Of a stretch of 64,000 nucleotides of DNA, positions 7,698 through 16,002 are shown in pieces. This stretch comes from UMGS363 sp051881815 (GTDB lineage: Bacteria; Bacillota; Clostridia; Oscillospirales; Ruminococcaceae). Position 1 is the stretch's first letter; every line of letters begins with the position of its first letter. A program made the translations under genes and the position numbers. The stretch lies in assembly GCA_051881815.1 (NCBI GenBank), contig JBJEQP010000041.1:1-64000 (forward strand), written 5' to 3'. The notes beneath the pieces are model-generated. The model was not told where the DNA came from. It ran no database searches and saw only the letters and a program-made list of their open reading frames with translations.

Positions 7698-9179
7698 ATG
7701 AAAAATATGCCAACCGTTAAGCTTGGAATTGCGGCTGTAAGCCGTGACTGCTTCCCGAAAACGCTTTCCGCTTCAAGAAGAAGCAACGTTGTGAAGGCTT
7801 GCAGGGAAAAGAACATCGACATCTATGAATGTCCCGTAACGGTCGAGAACGAAAACGATATGCTCGCAGCGCTTGAAGACCTCAAAAATGCAGGTGTGAA
7901 CGCTCTTGTTGTATATCTCGGAAACTTCGGCCCCGAAACGGCTGAAACTCTCCTTGCAAAGAAGTTCGGTCTGCCCGTTATGTTTGCAGCGGCAGCAGAG
8001 GAATTCGGCGACAATCTCATCGACGGCAGAGGCGACGCTTTCTGCGGTATGCTCAACGCAAGCTACAATCTCGGACTTCGCAGCGTGAAAGCATACATTC
8101 CCGAATATCCCGTCGGAAACCCTTATGAAGTTGCGGATATGATCGCTGACTTTATCACCGTTGCAAGAACTGTGCTCGGACTTTCGAGCCTTAAAGTGAT
8201 AACCTTCGGTCCTCGTCCGCAGGATTTCCTTGCCTGCAATGCGCCTATCGCAAGACTTTACGACCTCGGCGTTGAGATCGAGGAAAACTCCGAGCTTGAC
8301 CTTTTTGCCGCTTTCAACGCTCACGCAGGCGATGCAAGAATCAACGGTATCGTAAAGGAAATGGAAGCGGAGCTTGGCGACGGAAACAAGATGCCCGGCA
8401 TACTTCCGAAGCTTGCGCAGTTTGAGATAACTCTCCTTGACTGGGCAGAGAGCCACAAGGGCTCAAGAGAATACGTTGTTTTTGCAAACAAGTGCTGGCC
8501 TGCATTCCAGACGCAGTTCGGCTTTGTTCCCTGCTATGTCAACAGCCGCCTTACCGCAAAGGGCATCCCTTGTGCCTGCGAGGTTGACATCTACGGCGCA
8601 GTAAGCGAATTCATCGGACAGTGCGTTTCGGGTGATGTTGTAACGCTTCTTGACATCAACAACACCGTTCCCGCAGACCTTTATAACAGCGAGATCAAGG
8701 GCAGGTTCGACTACTCTCTCACCGATACATTCATGGGCTTCCACTGCGGAAACACAGCCGCAGAAAAGCTTTCCAAAAAGGAAATGAAGTATCAGCTCAT
8801 TATGCACAGAGGACTTGAACCCGACAAGGAACCCGATATCACAAGAGGTACTCTCGAGGGCGATATTGCACCGTCCGAAATAACCTTCTTCCGTCTTCAG
8901 AGCAACGCAGACGCAGAGCTTAAAGCCTACGTTGCGCAGGGTGAAGTCCTCCCCGTTGCAACACGCTCGTTCGGCGGCATCGGCGTTTTCGCAATAAAGG
9001 AAATGGGACGTTTCTACCGTCATGTTCTCATTGAGGGACGTTTCCCTCACCACGGCGCAGTTACATTTGCTCACAACGGAAAGGCGCTCTTCAACGTTTT
9101 CCGCTATCTCGGAGTGCAGGACATCGGATTTAATCAGCCGAAGGGTATGCTTTATAAGACGGAGAACCCTTTCTGCTGA
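7698..9179 (+). CDS. L-fucose/L-arabinose isomerase family protein
   Basis: A 493-residue protein of the fucose isomerase-like family (COG2407 type). The N-terminal half looks like the sugar-isomerase substrate domains (LVVYLGNFGPE, VMFAAAAEEF), and the C-terminal part includes FHCGNTAAE and RFPHHGAVTF, consistent with a metal-binding active-site region. The frame opens with a TTG at 7680, but ATG at 7698 follows GAAAGGAAG and is preferred. The next genes encode methionine synthase parts, with a short gap, so they may be cotranscribed. The usual reaction is an aldose-ketose isomerisation, but the family is broad and the sugar is unknown. Confidence 0.75.
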   Translation: MKNMPTVKLGIAAVSRDCFPKTLSASRRSNVVKACREKNIDIYECPVTVENENDMLAALEDLKNAGVNALVVYLGNFGPETAETLLAKKFGLPVMFAAAAEEFGDNLIDGRGDAFCGMLNASYNLGLRSVKAYIPEYPVGNPYEVADMIADFITVARTVLGLSSLKVITFGPRPQDFLACNAPIARLYDLGVEIEENSELDLFAAFNAHAGDARINGIVKEMEAELGDGNKMPGILPKLAQFEITLLDWAESHKGSREYVVFANKCWPAFQTQFGFVPCYVNSRLTAKGIPCACEVDIYGAVSEFIGQCVSGDVVTLLDINNTVPADLYNSEIKGRFDYSLTDTFMGFHCGNTAAEKLSKKEMKYQLIMHRGLEPDKEPDITRGTLEGDIAPSEITFFRLQSNADAELKAYVAQGEVLPVATRSFGGIGVFAIKEMGRFYRHVLIEGRFPHHGAVTFAHNGKALFNVFRYLGVQDIGFNQPKGMLYKTENPFC

Positions 9180-9202
9180 TATAAACCGAACCAACCAAGA
9201 AA

Positions 9203-9886
9203 ATGAATACAGTAAAAATTGATCCTATAAACCGTGAAGAAGCGTTAAGGTATCTTGCCGCAGGCGGAAGTACACCCGATGAGAACCTTTCGGCGCTTAT
9301 GGACAGCTGTGAGGAAAAGCTGCTTGCGGCTGTCAGAGGAAAGTTCACGTTCAGAGTATTTGACATTGAAAAAATAACCGATGATGAAGTCATTTTAGCC
9401 GATTCGGAGCTTGTGCTTTCGGGTAAGGACATAAGCAGGCATCTTTCGTCCTGCACAAAGGCTGTACTGCTTGCGGCAACTATCGGCGGCGAGGTGGACA
9501 GGCTCATCCGCACCGAGCAGATATCCGATATGGCGTCGGCTGTTGTAATTGACGCAATGGCAGGCTGTGCGATCGAGCAGGTCTGCGATCTTGCCGAAGA
9601 AGCTGTCCGCAAAAGCTTTCCCGATATGAATATGACATGGCGTTTTTCCCCCGGCTACGGCGATATGCCTATAAGCTGTCAGAAAAAATTTGTCGATTCG
9701 GTGAACGCCGCCCGTGAGATAGGGCTCAACGTGAGCGAAAATTTCATAATGATCCCGAGAAAGTCCGTTACAGCGGTCATTGGCTTGTCGGAAGAACCGA
9801 TAGAGAAAAAACGCAGAGGCTGCGCCGTATGCTCAATGAGGGAACGGTGCGAATTCCACAAAAGAGGAAGCAGGTGTACAAATTGA
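9203..9886 (+). CDS. Stand-alone methionine synthase reactivation (AdoMet-binding) domain protein
   Basis: A 227-residue protein matching the C-terminal activation domain of cobalamin-dependent methionine synthase. It carries RFSPGYGDMPI and SVTAVIGL, the region that binds S-adenosylmethionine and supplies the methyl group to reactivate oxidised cob(II)alamin. A Cys-rich tail (CAVCSMRERCEFH) ends the protein. The stop codon overlaps the presumed TTG start of the catalytic metH gene, so translation is coupled. The split form, with this domain separate from a shorter MetH, is known in Firmicutes and fits the next gene, which lacks this domain. Confidence 0.88.
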   Translation: MNTVKIDPINREEALRYLAAGGSTPDENLSALMDSCEEKLLAAVRGKFTFRVFDIEKITDDEVILADSELVLSGKDISRHLSSCTKAVLLAATIGGEVDRLIRTEQISDMASAVVIDAMAGCAIEQVCDLAEEAVRKSFPDMNMTWRFSPGYGDMPISCQKKFVDSVNAAREIGLNVSENFIMIPRKSVTAVIGLSEEPIEKKRRGCAVCSMRERCEFHKRGSRCTN

Positions 9887-12261
9887 CAAAAAAAGAACGC
9901 TTTTATAAGCTTCTGAACGATAACGAGTTCGTATTTCTTGACGGCGGCATGGGAACTATGCTCCAGAAAAGCGGGCTCAAAACGGGCGAAGTTCCCGAGC
10001 TTTTGAATCTGAACTCTCCCGAGCTTATCACCTCGGTGCATAAGGCTTATGTTGACACAGGCTCGCAGATAGTATATGCGAATACCTTCGGCGCAAACGC
10101 TTATAAAATGGCTGAAACGGGAAAGACCGTTGACGAGCTTATCTCGGCTGCTATAAAAAACGCAAAAAAAGCCGCAGGCGATGATGTCCTCGTTGCGCTT
10201 GATGTAGGTCCGATAGGTCAGCTGCTCGAACCGACAGGAACGCTCAAGTTTGAGGAAGCTTACGACTACTTCAAGGAAGAGGTGCTTGCAGGAAAGGAAG
10301 CAGACCTTATCGTTATCGAAACGATGACCGATCTTTACGAAACAAAGGCCGCTCTTCTTGCCGCAAAGGAGAATTCCGAGCTTCCGGTTATCGTCACAAT
10401 GTCATTCGAGCAGAATCTGCGCACATTTACAGGCTGCTCGGTCGGTGCAATGGCACTTACGCTTGAAGGTCTGGGCGCTGACGCTGTCGGCGTGAACTGT
10501 TCGCTCGGTCCCCGTGAGTTTGCTCCAATAATTGAAGAATTATCCAAGTGGACAAAGCTCCCGATCGTTGCGAAGCCGAATGCAGGACTTCCGAACCCCG
10601 TAACAAATGAATATGACGTTACTCCCGAGGAGTTTGCCGAAAGCGCAGCAAAGCTTGTCAAATACGGCATAAAGCTTGCAGGCGGCTGCTGCGGAACAAA
10701 TCCAGACTATATCCGTGCGCTCAAAAAGGCGCTTGCTCCGCTCAAATATGAGAAAAACACGCCGATATGCGAAGCCGCAGTCTGCTCCGCCGAAAAGGTC
10801 GTTGTCATCGACCAGCCGAGAATAATCGGCGAGCGTATAAACCCGACGGGCAAAAAGCTTTTCAAGGAAGCTCTCCGCAAGGGCGATATCGACTATATCC
10901 TCGGTCAGGCGATCGAACAGTCGCAGGCAGGCGCAGAGATACTTGACGTAAATGTCGGTCTTCCCGAAATTGACGAGAAAGCAATGATGGTGCGCACGGT
11001 CAAGGCTCTACAGGGCGTTACCGACCTGCCGCTCCAGATAGATTCAACTATCCCCGAGGTCATCGAAGCCGCACTCCGAGTTTACAACGGAAAGGCTATC
11101 GTCAATTCCGTGAACGGCGAAGCAGGCTCGATGGAAAAGATACTTCCTATCGTTAAAAAATACGGCGCCGCAGTTGTAGGACTTACACTTGACGAAGAGG
11201 GCATCCCGAAAACCGCAGAAAAGCGCTTTGAGATCGCCGAACGCATCATGAACAAGGCAATGGAAATGGGTATCCCGAAAGAGGATGTCTTCATCGACTG
11301 CTTAACGCTCACCGCCTCCGCAGAGCAGGCTAACGTTATGAAAACGGTCGAAGCCTTGCACAGAGTAAAAACCGAACTCGGACTTAAAACCGTGCTCGGC
11401 GTTTCAAATATTTCGTTCGGTCTGCCGAACCGTGAGCTTATCAACTGCAACTTCCTGCAGATGTGCCTTACGAACGGACTTGACCTGCCGATAATGAACC
11501 CGAATGTCGCTTCAATGACGGGCGCAGTAAGAGCATATCGCCTCCTTACTGCAATAGATGTGAACTCGGTCGATTTTATCGCCGCTTATGCAGGGGAAAA
11601 AGCTCCGCCGAGCCCGTTCCCGAAAGCACCGGGCGGAGAAACTCACGACCTTATGTACTGCGTGAAGAACGGACTTAAAGCCGAGGGCGCAAAGGTCACC
11701 GAAGAGCTGCTCAAAACTACCGATTCGATGGAAATAGTCGATAATATCCTTATTCCTGCACTCGATAAGATAGGAGAAGACTTTGAAAAGGGAATAATCT
11801 TCCTTCCGCAGCTCATAATGTCCGCAGGCGTTGCGCAGGCAGCGTTTGAAGTTATCCGAAACAATATGATAATGAATAACTCCGCTCCCGTTATAAAGGG
11901 AAAGGTCGTGCTTGCGACCGTAAAGGGAGATATCCATGATATAGGCAAGAACATTGTAAAAGTCCTGCTTGAAAACTACGGATACGAGGTAATAGACCTC
12001 GGAAGAGATGTAGATTATCAGACGGTAGTTGACGCCGCAATAGAAAACAAGGTAAAGCTTGTGGGATTGTCGGCGCTTATGACGACAACATTGTGCTCAA
12101 TGGAAGCAACGGTAAAGCTTCTCCGTGAGCAGTATCCCGAATGTAAAGTAGTAGTCGGCGGTGCAGTGCTTACTCCCGAATATGCCGAAAGCATCGGTGC
12201 GGATTTCTATGCAAAGGACGCAAAGGAAACTGTTGATGTTGCAAAATCAATATACGGATAA
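9883..12261 (+). CDS. metH: Cobalamin-dependent methionine synthase lacking the reactivation domain
   Basis: A 792-residue enzyme from a TTG start that overlaps the upstream stop (TTGA). Domain order is homocysteine methyltransferase (residues about 1-290, with zinc ligands in AGGCCGTNP and a further Cys in VNCS), pterin-binding/methyltetrahydrofolate domain (about 315-580, starting RIIGERINPTGKK), cap (about 590-680) and B12-binding domain with GDIHDIGKN (about 690-790). The family transfers a methyl group from methyltetrahydrofolate to homocysteine. A full E. coli MetH is about 1,230 residues; the missing C-terminal domain is the gene just upstream. The longest frame opens 54 bases earlier inside that gene, but the coupled TTG has a better ribosome site. 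Confidence 0.93.
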   Translation: MTKKERFYKLLNDNEFVFLDGGMGTMLQKSGLKTGEVPELLNLNSPELITSVHKAYVDTGSQIVYANTFGANAYKMAETGKTVDELISAAIKNAKKAAGDDVLVALDVGPIGQLLEPTGTLKFEEAYDYFKEEVLAGKEADLIVIETMTDLYETKAALLAAKENSELPVIVTMSFEQNLRTFTGCSVGAMALTLEGLGADAVGVNCSLGPREFAPIIEELSKWTKLPIVAKPNAGLPNPVTNEYDVTPEEFAESAAKLVKYGIKLAGGCCGTNPDYIRALKKALAPLKYEKNTPICEAAVCSAEKVVVIDQPRIIGERINPTGKKLFKEALRKGDIDYILGQAIEQSQAGAEILDVNVGLPEIDEKAMMVRTVKALQGVTDLPLQIDSTIPEVIEAALRVYNGKAIVNSVNGEAGSMEKILPIVKKYGAAVVGLTLDEEGIPKTAEKRFEIAERIMNKAMEMGIPKEDVFIDCLTLTASAEQANVMKTVEALHRVKTELGLKTVLGVSNISFGLPNRELINCNFLQMCLTNGLDLPIMNPNVASMTGAVRAYRLLTAIDVNSVDFIAAYAGEKAPPSPFPKAPGGETHDLMYCVKNGLKAEGAKVTEELLKTTDSMEIVDNILIPALDKIGEDFEKGIIFLPQLIMSAGVAQAAFEVIRNNMIMNNSAPVIKGKVVLATVKGDIHDIGKNIVKVLLENYGYEVIDLGRDVDYQTVVDAAIENKVKLVGLSALMTTTLCSMEATVKLLREQYPECKVVVGGAVLTPEYAESIGADFYAKDAKETVDVAKSIYG

Positions 12262-12267
12262 AGTTTA

Positions 12268-12297
12268 ATGCGTAATGCGTAATTCGTAATGCGTAAT
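12268..12297. repeat. Short repeat AATGCGTAAT, array 1
   Basis: AATGCGTAATGCGTAATTCG and following bases lie just after the metH stop codon. Related strings occur at 27672-27688, 46531-46563 and 50100-50118, each right after or at the end of a coding frame. Confidence 0.6.
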
Positions 12298-12317
12298 TAT
12301 TGCGAAGCAACGTATGT

Positions 12318-12420
12318 TGTTAAAACTGCAAAGCGACCAAAAGTTTCGGTCAAGCCTTTTCAAAGGCTTGCAGGGGTCAATTTGACCTTTAGCAGAAGCG
12401 AAATTTCCAAAACTTTAGCA
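12318..12420. repeat. Dispersed repeat (AAAAGTTTCGGTC type), copy 1
   Basis: AAGCGACCAAAAGTTTCGGT, AGCCTTTTCAAAGGCT and AGCAGAAGCGAAA follow one another. The reverse complement of 25026-25124 carries the same blocks in the same order with small changes. The repeat contains an inner hairpin (AAGCCTTTTCAAAGGCTT). Function unknown. Confidence 0.6.
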
Positions 12421-12455
12421 AACATTTGCAGCAAAAGCTTAATATCTGACAAATA

Positions 12456-12695
12456 AAAGCACAATTCACATCAAAAAGGTAATACTAATAACCATTTAAC
12501 CTATGGATAAAATACGGCAGCTATAATACGCCCACTCTACGTCAAACTCCCTTGACAGGCGGCAGCCTGCCTGCGGTCGTTTTCCTTGATTGGTCGTATT
12601 CTATCCACCGTCTTTATCCATAGAACAAATGGTTATTAGTATAAAACGGAAATGAGAAACAAAACCGTTAAAACCATAAAATGTGAATTGCGCTT
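12456..12695. repeat. Inverted-repeat element (GCGCAATTCAC type) split by MITE copy B
   Basis: AAAGCACAATTCACAT and ATGTGAATTGCGCTT are the arms. Removing MITE copy B and one TAA leaves an inner sequence (GGTAAAACGGAAATGAGAAA) that aligns with the reverse complement of the intact copy at 24895-24972 (GCTAAAACAGAACGTGAGAAA region). This shows an older element interrupted by a younger one. Confidence 0.7.
12483..12641 (+). mobile_element. Palindromic MITE-like element, copy B (159 bp), nested
   Basis: Begins TACTAATAACC and ends GGTTATTAGTA, with direct TAA on both sides (12480-12482, 12642-12644). The centre GGCGGCAGCCTGCCTGCGGTCG matches copy C. The arms differ from copies A and C, yet remain self-complementary. 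The 611-base intergenic gap holds this element, the repeats listed beside it and a ribosome site for the next gene. Confidence 0.85.
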
Positions 12696-12872
12696 ATTCT
12701 TTCTCCCTATAACAAACCTTCCTTGAAGCGAAATTCACGAACGAAGTGAGCGGATTTACGCTTCAACGGGAAATGCGTTTCAATAAACAGCCAAATTATC
12801 GTTCACCGTTCCGCACGCTCCGCATATAATGTACCAAACGCAGAAAAACTGCGTTTCGGAAGGAGAGAAGCT

Positions 12873-13100
12873 ATGGAAAGATATATTTTCGCTTTTCCGT
12901 CCGTTACAATTGCAATAAAGGCACAGACTGAACTGCGCCGAAAGGGGATATCCGCCGAGGTCATCCGCACTCCGAAATCGCTTGCGGTCGGCTGCGGCTA
13001 CAGCGTTTCGGCTGCGGCAGATCCCGGAGTGGTCGCACAGCTGCTTGAAGCTGCAGGACTGACTCCGCGCGCAGTCGGAAGGCCAAACGGGAACCTCTAA
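12873..13100 (+). CDS. DUF3343 protein, putative sulfur/selenium carrier
   Basis: A 75-residue protein of the DUF3343 family, annotated in related genomes as a putative Se/S carrier-like protein. It contains TELRRKGISAEVIRTPKSL and a conserved single Cys in VGCGYSVS, the likely carrier residue. The start follows AAGGAGAG closely. The next gene is a cysteine-desulfurase-like aminotransferase, which could load sulfur or selenium on that Cys. Known family pairing supports a joint role in sulfur or selenium handling; the acceptor is not known. Confidence 0.8.
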   Translation: MERYIFAFPSVTIAIKAQTELRRKGISAEVIRTPKSLAVGCGYSVSAAADPGVVAQLLEAAGLTPRAVGRPNGNL

Positions 13101-13258
13101 AAACCTCCTTCACGGCATATTTTCTATGACTTTGCTCGAGTCCCGGTTTTTAGAGAACCCCAAATTAATTTCCTCTGATCTTTTAAATATAACGGGCGGG
13201 AATTTCTTTTTTCCGCCCCCGTTACGAAAATATGGGGCAGAAAGGAACGAACCGCATA

Positions 13259-14401
13259 ATGATAAACTTTGACAATTCGGCAACGACCTTTCCGAAGCCT
13301 TATTCCGTCCGCAGAGCCGTGAACGAGGCTTTGATACGCTACGGCGGCAACCCCGGCAGGAGCGGACACGAGCTTTCGATAAAGACTGCCGAGGCTGTTT
13401 ACAATGTGCGGAAGAAAGCCGCTGATTTTTTTGGTGCGCAGACGGAAAATGTCGTTTTCACCTCGAACTGTACCCACGCCCTTAATCTTGCAATAAAAGG
13501 CGTTGTCGGCAGCATAAAAGGCGAGGGGCATATTATCATCTCAAATCTTGAACACAATTCGGTCGCCCGTCCTGTTTATGCCTTGAGCAAGATCGGCTGC
13601 ACGTTTGATATCGCCGATGCGACCGCCGATGATGATACCGTCGCCGAAAATTTTGAGCGGCTGATAAGGCCTAATACAAGGGCGATAGTATGCACTCTCG
13701 GAAGCAATGTCACGGGCAGGATAACGCCCTACAAAAAAATCGGTGAGATCTGCAGGCGGCACAATATATGCTTCATCGCAGACGGTGCACAGGCATGCGG
13801 AGTGCTTGACATAAAGCTTTCGGACGGGATAAATATTCTCTGTACGGCAGGGCATAAGTCGCTTTACGGTCCGCCGGGAACGGGTCTGCTCGTTTCGGAC
13901 GGTAAATATCCGATCGCTCCGCTAATGGAAGGCGGAACGGGAAGCACCTCGCTCGAGCTGGCACAGCCTGATTTTCTTCCCGACAGCCTTGAAAGCGGAA
14001 CGGTCAACACTATGGGCATTCTCGGACTTGGCGCAGGCATTGATTTCGTTTCGGAAAAAGGCGTTGAAAGGATATTGGCGCATGAAGCGGAGCTTTGCCG
14101 ATACTTTATCGAGGGGATAAGCGCTTTTGACAGGGTAAATATCTATAGGGGAAAAGGAAAATATCTCCCGATCGTTTCGTTCAATGCTGACGGGATGACC
14201 TCGAATGAGCTTGCCTCGGAATTGAGCAGACGGGGATTTGCACTTCGGGGAGGACTTCACTGCTCGGGTCTTGCTCACAAGGCTATCGGGACAGCGCCCG
14301 AGGGAACAGTTCGGTTCTCTCCGTCCGTTTTCAGCACATTACAGCAGGTAAGGCTGCTTGTCGGAGAGATAGGGAAAATATGTAATGATGATCCCCGATA
14401 A
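13259..14401 (+). CDS. Class V aminotransferase, cysteine desulfurase family
   Basis: A 380-residue pyridoxal-phosphate enzyme. The N-terminus INFDNSATTFPKP is typical, the PLP lysine is in AGHKSLYGPPGTG, and the catalytic Cys loop is RGGLHCSG. It resembles the EF2568-type desulfurase group (TIGR01977), often found with DUF3343 and selenium-related genes, rather than IscS, which is a separate gene at 38727. The start at 13259 begins at the conserved fold; an upstream ATG at 13232 lacks a ribosome site. The 158 bases before it hold a G/C hairpin (CGGGCGG/CCGCCCCCG) and no gene. Confidence 0.85.
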   Translation: MINFDNSATTFPKPYSVRRAVNEALIRYGGNPGRSGHELSIKTAEAVYNVRKKAADFFGAQTENVVFTSNCTHALNLAIKGVVGSIKGEGHIIISNLEHNSVARPVYALSKIGCTFDIADATADDDTVAENFERLIRPNTRAIVCTLGSNVTGRITPYKKIGEICRRHNICFIADGAQACGVLDIKLSDGINILCTAGHKSLYGPPGTGLLVSDGKYPIAPLMEGGTGSTSLELAQPDFLPDSLESGTVNTMGILGLGAGIDFVSEKGVERILAHEAELCRYFIEGISAFDRVNIYRGKGKYLPIVSFNADGMTSNELASELSRRGFALRGGLHCSGLAHKAIGTAPEGTVRFSPSVFSTLQQVRLLVGEIGKICNDDPR

Positions 14402-14411
14402 AAGTATAGAC

Positions 14412-14448
14412 AAAAACGCCGCAGTTCACATTGAAACTGCGGCGTTTT
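14412..14448. terminator. Bidirectional terminator
   Basis: AAAACGCCGCAGTT pairs with AACTGCGGCGTTTT. A run of A on one side and T on the other lets it stop both the plus-strand aminotransferase and the minus-strand chemotaxis gene. Confidence 0.9.
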
Positions 14449-14458
14449 GGTATTTGTT

Positions 14459-15814
14459 TTATTGATTTGCAACGAGGACGTTCATGTTTTCGATCTCGAC
14501 ATTTACGGAACGTGCGATCTCGGCACTTTCGGATGCGGTTTCGGTGTTCTGTGTGATAACATCGGAAACAGCGGCGATCCTTGTCTTGATATCATCAACG
14601 GAATTCCTCTGCGATTCGGTGAGCTCGGCTATCCTGTGAGCGTGTACTTCACTTCTCTGGGAGGCGTCTATGATGCTTTCCATGTGTTCGGCAGCGGTTT
14701 TTGCAAACTCTGTGCCGCTGCTTACGGCGGTGATGGATTCGTTGATAAGAGTTGAGGTGCTTTTTGCGGCTTCGGCGCTCTTGTTTGCAAGGTTGCGGAC
14801 TTCATCGGCAACAACTGCGAAGCCCTTTCCTGCTGCGCCTGCTCTTGCGGCTTCAACGGCTGCATTGAGGGCGAGGATATTGGTCTGGAATGAGATATCC
14901 TCGATAGTTTTGATGATGCTGCTGATCTTGTTGGAGGATTCACTGATATCTTCCATAGTTTTTACCATCTGCTGCATATTGCGGTTGCTTTCGTTAAGCT
15001 TTTCTGCGCTTTCGGCAGCTGCCTTTGCGGCAAGCTCCGCTTCATCGAGGCAGCGTTCGGACTCATTTGCGAAGCTTTCTACATTTGAAAGGATATCGGC
15101 AACGGTGCTTGCCTGTTCCTCGGAAGCGGCTGTAAGCCTGCTTGAGATATCGAGCATGGATGCTGTTGAGTCACCGAGCGAGGAAGCGATAGTGGAAACC
15201 TTGTGCATAAGCTCATTCTGTTGATTGGAAAGAGCGGTGCTTTCGTCCATTTTCTGCTGAACCTGTCCGAGCAGGTCTTTTGTTTCTTCTGCGGACTGTT
15301 CAGACTTTGCGATGAGAGAAACTGTGTTTTTTATAAGTGTACGGAGCATAAATGCTGCAACGTTTATTCCGACGATGCCGTTTATGATAACGTTGCTTGC
15401 GGCTCCTGCGTAGACCTTGTCCTTGACAAGCAGTCCGGCAAGCATAAGCACATTCGTCAGTATCCATGCGATGTCAACATTCAGAACGCTGTTGTAAATA
15501 CTGCCTATTGCAATATTTGCGGCGAGCAGTGCAGCCATTGTGTGAAGTTCGCCTTTAGTTGCGGATAGGACAACGATAACTACAGCTGTAGCCTGGGTCA
15601 GGAAAATGCCTTTTGTATTATTTGAAGCATTTTTCAGTGGTACAAGAACAATGAATGGAACAACAATGCCCATTATTGCTGTGCATACGCCGGTAAGTAC
15701 CACACCGGTGACAAGGTTGATTATACAGAACGCAATACATACTATAAAAATAAACAACATATGCGTTTTTACGATTTTATCGGCTATTGCCGGACGGAGT
15801 GATTGCTGCGGCAT
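14459..15814 (-). CDS. Methyl-accepting chemotaxis protein without an extracellular domain
   Basis: A 451-residue chemoreceptor. About six hydrophobic segments fill residues 18-165 with no large loop between them, so there is no classical periplasmic ligand domain; signals may be sensed in the membrane or through partners. The cytoplasmic part is a long coiled coil with the conserved tip (EDISFQTNILALNAAVEAAR, then GFAVVADEVRNLA) that holds CheA and CheW. It would feed the CheA-CheW-CheR-CheB set at 32819-37757. A consensus promoter lies upstream and the gene has its own terminator, so it is monocistronic. Confidence 0.92.
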   Translation of the reverse strand: MPQQSLRPAIADKIVKTHMLFIFIVCIAFCIINLVTGVVLTGVCTAIMGIVVPFIVLVPLKNASNNTKGIFLTQATAVVIVVLSATKGELHTMAALLAANIAIGSIYNSVLNVDIAWILTNVLMLAGLLVKDKVYAGAASNVIINGIVGINVAAFMLRTLIKNTVSLIAKSEQSAEETKDLLGQVQQKMDESTALSNQQNELMHKVSTIASSLGDSTASMLDISSRLTAASEEQASTVADILSNVESFANESERCLDEAELAAKAAAESAEKLNESNRNMQQMVKTMEDISESSNKISSIIKTIEDISFQTNILALNAAVEAARAGAAGKGFAVVADEVRNLANKSAEAAKSTSTLINESITAVSSGTEFAKTAAEHMESIIDASQRSEVHAHRIAELTESQRNSVDDIKTRIAAVSDVITQNTETASESAEIARSVNVEIENMNVLVANQ

Positions 15815-15883
15815 AAATTATTCCTCCAATGTTATAAAATTCTGCAAATAAATGTCAAAAAAAGGTAAAAAATTAGTGTATTT

Positions 15884-15912
15884 ATTATATCACATTTTGA
15901 AGGAAACGTCAA
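15884..15912 (-). promoter_or_regulatory. Promoter of the chemoreceptor gene
   Basis: On the minus strand TTGACG (15907-15912) and TATAAT (15884-15889) are 17 bases apart. It is a vegetative sigma-A type site; no flagellar sigma-28 motif is visible. Confidence 0.8.
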
Positions 15913-15951
15913 ATAGTTGAGTGGAAAAAATTTAAAATCGTAAATATGCAC

Positions 15952-15993
15952 AAAAAATCCCGTCTGCGTTCATGCTGCGCAAACGGGATTTTC
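15952..15993 (-). terminator. Terminator of leuA
   Basis: On the minus strand AAAATCCCGTTTGCG pairs with CGCAGACGGGATTTT and is followed by T residues, just after the leuA stop. Confidence 0.88.
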
Positions 15994-16002
15994 ATAAAAT
16001 GT

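Noticed and set aside
14412..14448. Member of the GCGCAATTCAC repeat family
   Set aside because: The stem CGCCGCAGTT shows only chance similarity and is a normal bidirectional terminator.
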